52,464 nt of DNA from Smithella sp. (lineage in GTDB: Bacteria > Desulfobacterota > Syntrophia > Syntrophales > Smithellaceae), in contig JAAZHX010000125.1 of NCBI GenBank assembly GCA_012510495.1, positions 1 to 52,464 on the forward strand, given 5' to 3'. Positions 46,374-52,464 of the stretch are shown piece by piece. The notes beneath the pieces are model-generated. The model was not told where the DNA came from. It did not search any database and saw only the letters and a program-made list of their open reading frames with translations. The translations under genes and the position numbers were made by a program. Position 1 is the stretch's first letter, and each line of letters opens with the position of its first letter.

Positions 46374-47249
46374 ATGTTCAGAGGAGCCATTACCGCGCTG
46401 GTGACGCCTTTTAAAAACGAAAAGGTGGATGAGGCGGCGTTGAGGGATCTGATCGAGTTCCAGATCGCGAACGGCATCGACGGTCTGGTGCCCTGCGGGA
46501 CAACCGGCGAATCGCCGACCCTGTCCCATGATGAGCACGACCGGGTGATTGAAATCACCATCGATGCGGTGAAAAAACGGGCGCCGGTTATTGCCGGGAC
46601 GGGATCCAACAGCACGGCGGAAGCGCTGCGCCTGACCCGGCATGCGTATGAAGCGGGCGCCGACGGCGCGCTCATCGCCTGTCCCTACTACAACAAGCCG
46701 ACGCAGGAAGGGCTCTACCGGCATTTTTCGCTAATCGCGAAGAGCGTGCCTTTCCCGATCGTCCCATACAATATTCCCGGGAGGACCGGCGTCAACATGT
46801 CGCCGGAACTGATTGCCCGTCTGGCCAAAATCGACAACATCGTCGGGATCAAGGAAGCGTCCGGATCTCTCAAGCAGATGAATGACGTGCTGGATTTGTG
46901 CGGCCCGGAATTCGACGTATTGTCCGGCGACGACGGATTTACGCTTCCCCTGATGGCGATCGGCGGGAAGGGCGTCATTTCCGTCGCCTCCAATGTCGTT
47001 CCCGCCGATATGTCCGCGATGGTCGATGCCGCTGAAGCCGGAGATTTTGCCGGGGCGCGGGCGCTGCACAAAAAAATGAGTCCTTTGTTTGATGTTCTGT
47101 TCATTGAGGTGAACCCGATTCCCGTCAAAGCCGCTCTGGCCTTGATGGGCAGGATTACCGCTGAATACCGGCTGCCGCTCTGCCCGATGGCGCCGGCAAA
47201 TTTGGAGAAGCTCAGAAAGGCGCTGGCCGATTACGGCTTGATTTCCTGA
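46374..47249 (+). CDS. dapA: 4-hydroxy-tetrahydrodipicolinate synthase
   Basis: DapA condenses pyruvate with aspartate semialdehyde, the first committed step to lysine and diaminopimelate. The 291-residue TIM barrel has CGTTGESPTL, the catalytic YNIPGRTG, Schiff-base Lys in IVGIKEASG, and the SGDDGFTLPLMAIGGKGVISV end. GGAGGAGG precedes the ATG. It is followed by a 198-base gap without a gene, then dapB. lysA and dapL, often found here in relatives, are absent. Confidence 0.96.
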   Translation: MFRGAITALVTPFKNEKVDEAALRDLIEFQIANGIDGLVPCGTTGESPTLSHDEHDRVIEITIDAVKKRAPVIAGTGSNSTAEALRLTRHAYEAGADGALIACPYYNKPTQEGLYRHFSLIAKSVPFPIVPYNIPGRTGVNMSPELIARLAKIDNIVGIKEASGSLKQMNDVLDLCGPEFDVLSGDDGFTLPLMAIGGKGVISVASNVVPADMSAMVDAAEAGDFAGARALHKKMSPLFDVLFIEVNPIPVKAALALMGRITAEYRLPLCPMAPANLEKLRKALADYGLIS

Positions 47250-47447
47250 GACAGGCGTCCCAAATTCCTCTGCAGAGCATCAGGACGCGCTGCAGCGGGA
47301 CAAAAGGTTGCAACCCCTTGTCCTTGGGGATTTGCGTCAACCAAAGACATTAAACGTAAAAACGCTGTGTAAAGAAGTATTGGACGCAGCAAACCGGGAA
47401 GACGGGGGCTTTTCCAGTTCATACGGATGCAAAAAGGAGCAGGCAGT

Positions 47448-48260
47448 ATGGTAAAGGTGATTGTCACAGGCGCCGGCGGGAAAATGGGGAGCCGGATCAT
47501 CAGCATGATTTCAGCTATGGAGGAACTTTGCGTGGTCGGGGCCATCGAGGTGAAAGGCCATCCGATTATCGGAAGAGATTTGGGGCATTCTCTGGGAGCG
47601 GGGCGAACCGGCGCGCTGGTCAGCGACAGTCTGGCCGACTGCATCGATCAGGCCGACGTAGTGATCGACTTTACGGACCATGAAGCCTCGCTGAGCTATC
47701 TGAAGACCGCCAGCGAAAAAAACCGCGCCATCGTGATCGGCTCCACGGGGTTCACCGCCGAAGAAATGAAAACCGTTCGGAGGCTTGCCGAAAAAACAAG
47801 GTGCGTTCTGTCGCCCAACATGAGCGTGGGCGTCAATGTCATGCTGAAGGTGCTGGAATACTGCGCCGGCATTCTTTATGAAGATTACGATGTCGAAATT
47901 GTCGAAGCGCATCATCATTTGAAAAAAGACGCGCCCAGCGGAACCGCCATGCAGATGGCCCGGGTGATCGCCGCGAGGCTGGGACGCGATCTGGAAAAGG
48001 AAGCGGTGTATGAGCGCTGCGGCATGATCGGCGAGAGGACCAAAAGAGAGATCGGCATTCAGACAATCCGGGCCGGAGACATTGTGGGCGAGCACACGGT
48101 AATCTTCGGGGGAATCGGGGAGAGGCTGGAAATCGTCCACCGCGCGCAGAGTCGGGACAATTTCGCCAAAGGCGCCATTCGCGCGGCGCAATGGATCGTC
48201 AAACAGAAAAACGGCATGTATGACATGCAGGATGTTCTGGGGCTGCGGGGCTCCCGCTAG
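47448..48260 (+). CDS. dapB: 4-hydroxy-tetrahydrodipicolinate reductase
   Basis: DapB reduces the DapA product with NAD(P)H. The 270-residue protein has the nucleotide-binding VIVTGAGGKMGSRI at the N-terminus, VVIDFTDHEASLSYL, STGFTAEE, the catalytic EAHHHLKKDAPSGTAM, and EHTVIFGGIGERLEI. The ATG at 47448 is preceded by AAGGAG at 8 bases; an in-frame ATG at 47427 lies upstream of that site and is rejected. The preceding gap holds no obvious structure. Confidence 0.95.
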   Translation: MVKVIVTGAGGKMGSRIISMISAMEELCVVGAIEVKGHPIIGRDLGHSLGAGRTGALVSDSLADCIDQADVVIDFTDHEASLSYLKTASEKNRAIVIGSTGFTAEEMKTVRRLAEKTRCVLSPNMSVGVNVMLKVLEYCAGILYEDYDVEIVEAHHHLKKDAPSGTAMQMARVIAARLGRDLEKEAVYERCGMIGERTKREIGIQTIRAGDIVGEHTVIFGGIGERLEIVHRAQSRDNFAKGAIRAAQWIVKQKNGMYDMQDVLGLRGSR

Positions 48261-48269
48261 GCGGGCGTT

Positions 48270-48794
48270 ATGCTGGAGGGAATCCTGGCCTACATCGGCA
48301 TTGGCGCCAATCTTCAGGACCCATTGGAGCAGTGCCGGCAGGCCCTTGAAGAACTTTCCGCCGTTTCGGGGATTGCGCTGGAAAGGGTCTCGTCTTTTTA
48401 CAGGACGGAGCCGGTGATTCCGGAATCGGCCGTCCGGGAGCAGCGGGAGGAGCTGGAAAAACAGGGCTGGTTTGTCAACGCGGCGGCGGAAATCCGAACC
48501 GTCCTTCCGCCTTGGAAACTTTTGAAGGAACTCCGGCGCATTGAAAATTCCCTGGGGCGGGTCCGGACGGTTAAGGGAGGTCCCAGAATCATCGATCTGG
48601 ATATTTTGCTCTACGGCCAGGAGATTGTGCGGGACGAGGAACTGACGGTGCCGCATCCGGAAATGCATCGGAGGCTTTTCGTGCTGGAACCTCTGTGCGA
48701 GATTGCTTCTTATCTGATTCACCCGGTGTTCGGCGTTTCGATGCGGGGACTGAAAGACCGGCTGGACAACGACAAAATCGTTGAACGTATTTGA
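48270..48794 (+). CDS. folK: 6-hydroxymethyl-7,8-dihydropterin pyrophosphokinase
   Basis: FolK transfers pyrophosphate from ATP to the pterin precursor of folate. The 174-residue protein has YIGIGANLQDPLEQC, YRTEPV, the long central loop, and the signature GPRIIDLDILLYG, followed by VPHPEMHRRLFVLEPL. It follows dapB by 9 bases and belongs to the same transcript. folP and folB are not nearby. Confidence 0.94.
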   Translation: MLEGILAYIGIGANLQDPLEQCRQALEELSAVSGIALERVSSFYRTEPVIPESAVREQREELEKQGWFVNAAAEIRTVLPPWKLLKELRRIENSLGRVRTVKGGPRIIDLDILLYGQEIVRDEELTVPHPEMHRRLFVLEPLCEIASYLIHPVFGVSMRGLKDRLDNDKIVERI

Positions 48795-48811
48795 CGGAAA
48801 AGAAGGTTGAC

Positions 48812-49072
48812 ATGAATATTATCAAAGTGCTGGCTATCCTGGTATTGATATACGTGAGCTACAGGATCGTAACCATGTTCCGGGGGATGAAATCGCCGGA
48901 AGTCAGGGCCTATCGCGTGAACGAAACGCCGAAAGGAGAGGACCTGGTGCAGGATCCGTTTTGCAAAACCTACGTTCCCAAAAGCCAGGCGTATGTGAAA
49001 GAAATCGACGGCAAGACGCACTGCTTTTGCAGCAGGGAATGCTTTGAGAAGTACCTGACAGAAAAAAAATAA
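48812..49072 (+). CDS. PP0621/YHS-like small membrane-anchored cysteine protein
   Basis: This 86-residue protein has an N-terminal membrane helix (IIKVLAILVLIYVSYRIVTMF). A short C-terminal domain follows with DPFCKTYVPKSQAYVKEIDGKTHCFCSRECFEKYL. The cysteine pattern and F-C-S-x2-C end match YHS/TRASH-like metal-binding domains, as in PP0621-family proteins. A role in metal sensing or transfer is possible. The ATG at 48812 has GAAGG upstream; a TTG at 48791 is rejected because it overlaps folK. The gene fits between folK and the transaldolase. Confidence 0.82.
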   Translation: MNIIKVLAILVLIYVSYRIVTMFRGMKSPEVRAYRVNETPKGEDLVQDPFCKTYVPKSQAYVKEIDGKTHCFCSRECFEKYLTEKK

Positions 49073-49093
49073 CGCATTGATTCAGGGGGGATT

Positions 49094-49741
49094 ATGAAAT
49101 TTTTTATCGATACGGCGAACATCGCGGAAATTCGTGAAGGGCTGTCGCTGGGAATGGTGGACGGCGTGACAACCAATCCGTCTCTGGTTGCTAAAGAAAA
49201 AAGAGGGTTTGAGGCCGTGGTGAAGGAAATTCTGGAAATCGTTGAAGGGCCGGTCAGCCTGGAGGTGGTGAGTCTGGAAGCGAAAGGGATGTACGCCGAA
49301 GGCAAAAAACTGGCGCGGCTGGGCGATCAGGTGGTCATCAAGGTTCCGATGACGACCGAAGGCCTCAAAGCGACCAAAATGTTTGCCGCGGACGGCATCG
49401 ACGTCAATCAGACCCTGGTTTTCTCACCGCTTCAGGCCCTGATGGCGGCCAAAGCCGGCGCGGCCTATGTCAGCCCGTTTGTCGGACGTCTGGACGATAT
49501 CGCGCATGACGGCATGGAACTGGTTCAGCAGATTCTGGATATCTACGACAACTATGAGTATGACACCGAGGTCATCGTCGCCAGCATCCGTCATCCGAAA
49601 CATGTGCTGGATACCGCACTGATGGGCGCGGACATTGCCACAATTCCTTTTAAAGTCATCGCACAGCTTGCACGGCACCCCCTGACGGATAAGGGCATCG
49701 CGCTGTTTCTGGAAGACTGGAAAAAAGTGCCGAAGAAATAG
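49094..49741 (+). CDS. fsa: Fructose-6-phosphate aldolase / short transaldolase
   Basis: This 215-residue member of the small transaldolase group transfers or cleaves dihydroxyacetone units of sugar phosphates. Conserved parts are [27 protein letters not shown], the Schiff-base Lys in [14 protein letters not shown], and [13 protein letters not shown]. Enzymes of this size are annotated either as TalC transaldolase or as FSA; the sequence alone does not decide. It stands between the YHS protein and pgsA. Confidence 0.93.
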   Translation: MKFFIDTANIAEIREGLSLGMVDGVTTNPSLVAKEKRGFEAVVKEILEIVEGPVSLEVVSLEAKGMYAEGKKLARLGDQVVIKVPMTTEGLKATKMFAADGIDVNQTLVFSPLQALMAAKAGAAYVSPFVGRLDDIAHDGMELVQQILDIYDNYEYDTEVIVASIRHPKHVLDTALMGADIATIPFKVIAQLARHPLTDKGIALFLEDWKKVPKK

Positions 49742-49824
49742 TCGGCTTGCCGCGGGAAATGCGACCGCCGGCCAGCCGGTTTCGGGGAATCAGGTCCTAA
49801 CGGATAAAACAGGCGAAAGGGAGT

Positions 49825-50397
49825 ATGAACAAGAGACGAGAAATCAGGAACCTTCCCAACAGCATTACGCTGGCCCGTATCAGCGTTGTGCCGTTTTTGT
49901 TTTTTCTTTTGGCGTCCCCCGGCCCCTTCTGGTCCCTGGTCCTGGCCGTCCTGTTTGTTCTGGCCGCCCTGACGGATTTTCTGGACGGGTATATCGCCCG
50001 CAAATACGATCTGATCACCACGATGGGCAAATTTCTGGATCCGCTGGCCGACAAGATCATCGTCAACACAGCCATGATTCTCATGATTCCGATCGGGCGG
50101 ATTGACGCCTGGATTGTCGTGATCATCATCATCCGGGATCTGATTGTGGACGGCATCCGCAGCATCTCGTCTTCGGAGGGGATTTACATCCAGGCCAGCA
50201 ATCTGGGAAAGCAAAAAACCGTCGCGCAGGTCATTGCCGTAACCGCGCTGATGATCCACTACCCCTTTTTGGGGCTGGACGCGCACCTGGTGGGCACGGC
50301 CATCCTTTACGCGGCTTTACTGCTGACGGTTTATTCGGGGCTGGATTATCTGTTCAAGTTCTATCGTGGAACCTACCGGAATCCGGAGAACCTTTGA
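49825..50397 (+). CDS. pgsA: CDP-diacylglycerol--glycerol-3-phosphate 3-phosphatidyltransferase
   Basis: PgsA makes phosphatidylglycerol phosphate in the inner membrane. The 190-residue protein has several membrane helices and a perfect CDP-alcohol phosphotransferase motif, D-G-x2-A-R-x8-G-x3-D-x3-D, in FLDGYIARKYD…GKFLDPLADK. NSITLARISVVPFLFFLLAS at the N-terminus is also typical. An AAGGGAG-type site precedes the ATG. It ends the long plus-strand run, 82 bases before the tRNA promoter. Confidence 0.94.
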   Translation: MNKRREIRNLPNSITLARISVVPFLFFLLASPGPFWSLVLAVLFVLAALTDFLDGYIARKYDLITTMGKFLDPLADKIIVNTAMILMIPIGRIDAWIVVIIIIRDLIVDGIRSISSSEGIYIQASNLGKQKTVAQVIAVTALMIHYPFLGLDAHLVGTAILYAALLLTVYSGLDYLFKFYRGTYRNPENL

Positions 50398-50479
50398 TAT
50401 CAACGGGTTTGGGATTTCGGCGTCACGGCCCGTCAGAAAGCGGGGCGGCGTTTGAGGAGGCCGCGGCGCCATTTTTCTA

Positions 50480-50507
50480 TTGACAAGACGAAGCGATTTG
50501 TTATAGT
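50480..50507 (+). promoter_or_regulatory. Promoter of the tRNA-Gly/tRNA-Cys transcript
   Basis: Consensus TTGACA (50480-50485), a 16-base spacer and TATAGT (50502-50507), 19 bases before the first tRNA. This is among the best promoters in the window. Confidence 0.8.
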
Positions 50508-50526
50508 CACCGGCGTTCTTAAGTGA

Positions 50527-50601
50527 GCGGGCGTAACTCAGTGGTAGAGTGCTACCTTGCCAAGGTAGACGTCGACGGTTCAAATCCGTTCGCCCGCTCC
50601 A
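50527..50601 (+). tRNA. tRNA-Gly (GCC)
   Basis: The acceptor stem GCGGGCG (50527-50533) pairs with CGCCCGC (50591-50597), followed by discriminator T and encoded CCA. The anticodon arm CTACC-TTGCCAA-GGTAG gives anticodon GCC. The T arm GGTTCAAATCC is canonical. Confidence 0.95.
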
Positions 50602-50608
50602 TTTATTT

Positions 50609-50684
50609 GGCGGCATAGCCAAGTGGCTAAGGCAGCGGTCTGCAAAACCGTTATTCATGAGTTCGAATCTCATTGCCGCCTCCA
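50609..50684 (+). tRNA. tRNA-Cys (GCA)
   Basis: The acceptor stem GGCGGCA (50609-50615) pairs with TGCCGCC (50674-50680), followed by discriminator T (usual for Cys) and encoded CCA. The anticodon loop CTGCAAA has anticodon GCA. It lies seven bases after tRNA-Gly and shares its transcript. Confidence 0.95.
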
Positions 50685-50693
50685 TTGAAGCCG

Positions 50694-50724
50694 ATAGCTG
50701 CGGGTTTGAGCCCGCGGCTATTTT
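50694..50724 (+). terminator. Terminator of the tRNA operon
   Basis: ATAGCTGCGGG (50694-50704) pairs with CCCGCGGCTAT (50711-50721) over a six-base loop, with one G-T pair, and is followed by a short T-run. It lies ten bases after tRNA-Cys. Confidence 0.8.
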
Positions 50725-50826
50725 CATTTTCTCCGAGACCTTTATACAATCTGTTTTTCATCGTTCCCGCGAAGAGACTCTGCCGCAATTCATTTTCATG
50801 CCGTTTCGCCCTTCTCCGGAATGAGC

Positions 50827-50847
50827 GGATCGGTCGGGGACCGATCC
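50827..50847. repeat. Palindromic intergenic element (GGATCGGTC/GACCGATCC)
   Basis: GGATCGGTC (50827-50835) and GACCGATCC (50839-50847) form a 9-bp stem with a GGG loop, followed by CTACGGTTGGAATGAC. This looks like a dispersed repeat of the same general kind as 31807-31836. It may also stop transcription of the convergent L,D-transpeptidase gene. Confidence 0.6.
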
Positions 50848-50876
50848 CTACGGTTGGAATGACATGACGCGGGGGT

Positions 50877-52181
50877 TTACTGCATGCTTTCCCGGGTGAT
50901 TTTCCAGGCCCCGTTGATATTCCTCATTTCCAGCTTCTTGACGCCGGAGCTTTTCAGCAGGTTGGAGCTGTAGTGCTGCTGAAAGACAGCGGTCGCCTGA
51001 TTGGCGGCGGCGCTGACGCGCACATCGGCGATGCGGATCCGGATATTTTTGCTGCGGTTGCGCACGGATGTCTTGTAGCTGATCCATTGATCGAGGTTCA
51101 TTTCCCGTGTGTAAAAATCCGGAGCGTAGCAGGAGCGATAGGCGGACATGTTTCCGGATTCCCAGCTTTTCCGCCAGCCGGCGACCAGCTGTTGAACTGC
51201 TGCCCCGGTTGCGGATTTCGTGTCAGAGGCCGAAATTACAGGGCTCGCGGCTTTCCGGACAACCGGCACCGTGATGACCGTTTCGTCGTCCAGGATCAGC
51301 CACTTCCGGTTGACGTTTTGCAGCGAAAGCTTTTGAAAAGACCCGCTGAAAGAACCGTCTTTGTTGACGCCCGTGATCCGATCGAAGACAATTACCGCAT
51401 CCTGATCGTGCCGTAACATGGAAATATCTCTCGGCGTCAAAACAAAATGTTGTTTGATGTTTTGAATATTGGACAGGCTGCTCGCGAGCTGGTCGCGTTT
51501 TTTACCCGCGATCTGGAAGTTTTTCAAATAAAGCTTGTCCATCGCTTTGATATCTCCATCCAAGTATCCTTTTGTCCAGTCGGCAAGGACTTTTTCCAGT
51601 TCTTTTTTGACCGGAATCGTTTGATTTCGTGAAATCCAGCGGATGGACTCAACGATCACGACCGGTGTTTTATTCAGTTGAATAAATTTGGCCAGCGCTT
51701 GAACATCTTCATCATTCAGGACAACGCACCCGTTCGTTTGAAAAGGCATGATCGGTTTGGTCGTGCCGTGGATCCAGATGTTGGTTCCGTTCTTGCCCGC
51801 TTTCCTGTCCGTAATGGTCGGATAATCCAGCGGGAAGGCGAGAGTTCCGTAGGTTTCGGGGGGGCCGGGATTGTTGAGGATTTTCGTCACGAAGAAAATT
51901 CCTGTCGGAGTCTTGGCGTCTCCGGCGATCTGCTTGGCGCCCTGGTTCTTTCCTGTTGAGCAGGCGGCTTCGAAAACTCGTGTAAAACCGTCGCTTTTTT
52001 TAAAAACGTAAAGCTTTTGCGTTTTTTTATCGACGGCCACCACGTATCCGGAAGAGACAGAAACGATGGAATCGGGGATCTTTTCAGAGACAGGAAAGTA
52101 ACCTTCTGAAACCGACGCGGAAAACAACAGCAATAGAAGGGACAGAGCAGGAAAAGGGATCGTTTTTAATTTCGCGGCCAT
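50877..52181 (-). CDS. Exported L,D-transpeptidase (YkuD) with two NTF2-like domains
   Basis: This 434-residue exported protein has a signal peptide (residues 1-26). A YkuD catalytic domain (about 45-180) is followed by two copies of a roughly 110-residue NTF2-like domain (about 195-310 and 325-434). Each NTF2-like copy begins with an aromatic helix (LADWTKGYLDGD and VAGWRKSWESGN). The catalytic motif is present as IHGTT (His138) and TNGC152VVLND, where most enzymes have SHGC. Such enzymes make 3-3 peptidoglycan cross-links or attach proteins to peptidoglycan. The architecture matches the Cds6-like L,D-transpeptidases. It is a single gene on the minus strand. Confidence 0.9.
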   Translation of the reverse strand: MAAKLKTIPFPALSLLLLLFSASVSEGYFPVSEKIPDSIVSVSSGYVVAVDKKTQKLYVFKKSDGFTRVFEAACSTGKNQGAKQIAGDAKTPTGIFFVTKILNNPGPPETYGTLAFPLDYPTITDRKAGKNGTNIWIHGTTKPIMPFQTNGCVVLNDEDVQALAKFIQLNKTPVVIVESIRWISRNQTIPVKKELEKVLADWTKGYLDGDIKAMDKLYLKNFQIAGKKRDQLASSLSNIQNIKQHFVLTPRDISMLRHDQDAVIVFDRITGVNKDGSFSGSFQKLSLQNVNRKWLILDDETVITVPVVRKAASPVISASDTKSATGAAVQQLVAGWRKSWESGNMSAYRSCYAPDFYTREMNLDQWISYKTSVRNRSKNIRIRIADVRVSAAANQATAVFQQHYSSNLLKSSGVKKLEMRNINGAWKITRESMQ

Positions 52182-52275
52182 TACGTTTACCTTATGATAA
52201 TTTTATGAGGCGCTGCTTGTTTAGCAAAATCCGGTATGCGTTTCAAGCTCTTTCATCGTGTGCAAAGCTAAATGT

Positions 52276-52456
52276 GATGAACTTGCAACAAGTAACCCTG
52301 TCGTCACCCCGGCGAAAGCCCTGGGCACCCAATAACCTGAAGGTCACGCGAGGGAGCAGGAGTCAGAAGTCAGAAGACAGAAGACAGAAGACAGAAGTCA
52401 GGAGACAGAAGAAAAAAATGTTCTAAGTTCAAGGTTGATGAACTCGTAACGAGTAA
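52276..52456. repeat. Pair of covarying mini-hairpin repeats flanking the heptamer array
   Basis: GATGA-ACTTG-CAA-CAAGT-AA (52276-52295) and GATGA-ACTCG-TAA-CGAGT-AA (52437-52456) are two copies of the same element. The stem has changed on both sides (ACTTG/CAAGT versus ACTCG/CGAGT), so pairing is kept. Confidence 0.6.
52358..52413. repeat. Heptamer array III (eight copies)
   Basis: Eight tandem 7-mers of the AGAAGAC/AGAAGTC type run without a break from 52358 to 52413 (AGGAGTC, AGAAGTC, three AGAAGAC, AGAAGTC, AGGAGAC, AGAAGAA). The core (GACAGAA) is one base from the GACTGAA of arrays I and II. Confidence 0.85.
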
Positions 52457-52464
52457 TTAAAGCC

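Larger units (their letters stand above)
52182..52464. other. Gene-free window end with small repeats
   Basis: No gene is supported here. The stretch contains two related mini-hairpins (52281-52293 and 52442-52454), a segment resembling dispersed intergenic repeats (about 52301-52350), and heptamer array III (52358-52413). Confidence 0.5.

Noticed and set aside
50527-50684. tRNA genes as an integration site for a genomic island
   Set aside because: The bases after the tRNA genes are a terminator and ordinary intergenic repeats; no integrase or duplicated tRNA end is seen.
52358-52413. Possible CRISPR array
   Set aside because: The unit is 7 bp with no spacers; it is a simple tandem repeat.

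Overview
The window is a chromosomal segment of a Gram-negative anaerobe that most resembles the Syntrophales branch of the Deltaproteobacteria (Desulfobacterota), i.e. Syntrophus/Smithella-like. This is inferred from protein flavour and gene order, not from a database search. The pointers are two acyl-CoA dehydrogenases and several acyl-CoA synthetases scattered among housekeeping genes, and the run miaB - bifunctional nuclease - xerC - hslVU - argBDFGH - dapAB - folK - transaldolase - pgsA - tRNA.

Layout. 1-1650: the end of an AtpZ-like gene, then panC-panD (pantothenate). 1651-2295: a non-coding stretch with palindromic elements. 2296-5820 (minus): two acyl-CoA dehydrogenases flanking a collapsed acyl-CoA synthetase. 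5971-11106: acylphosphatase, ligA, a metallophosphatase, a HIT protein, LapA-like and Mut7-C proteins, a small membrane protein and MogA. 11106-13187: an EF-G paralogue. 13354-16530: an unusual patch of chimeric or broken genes around a lipoprotein and a complete HEPN/MNT toxin-antitoxin pair. 16527-21214: two long-chain acyl-CoA synthetases, an adhesin-E-like protein and HU. 21448-28100: a tight cluster (PHP hydrolase, GT4, methyltransferase, alpha-barrel 'prenyltransferase-like' protein, LbetaH acyltransferase, B12-type radical SAM, with an opposing methyltransferase) that looks like a glycoconjugate pathway of unknown product. 28362-29044: a broken GAF/HD-GYP gene. 29125-31800: a SAM-II-like riboswitch with terminator, metK and purB. 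31869-33458: nadB, divergent from tsaD-rsmA-miaB. 36844-50397: the long co-directional housekeeping run ending in pgsA, then tRNA-Gly and tRNA-Cys with a clear promoter and terminator. 50877-52181: a periplasmic L,D-transpeptidase.

The most striking pattern is repeated gene collapse. At five loci (3556-4206, 13354-13853, 14426-14778, 15787-16530, 28362-29044) the N-terminal piece of one recognisable protein is joined directly to the C-terminal or middle piece of the same or another protein. The reading frame is kept across the junction, while the central part of the gene or operon is missing. Three of the five also carry one-base frameshifts, two of them in homopolymers. This may be genome erosion by short-repeat deletion or an assembly artefact; read mapping would tell. 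Other notable signals are the SAM-II-like switch on a divergent metK, two promoters placed so that transcripts would start at the ATG (ligA and a lipoprotein), divergent nadB/tsaD promoters sharing one -10 region, and three degenerate arrays of a 7-bp repeat.

No CRISPR array, transposase, phage gene or rRNA was seen.
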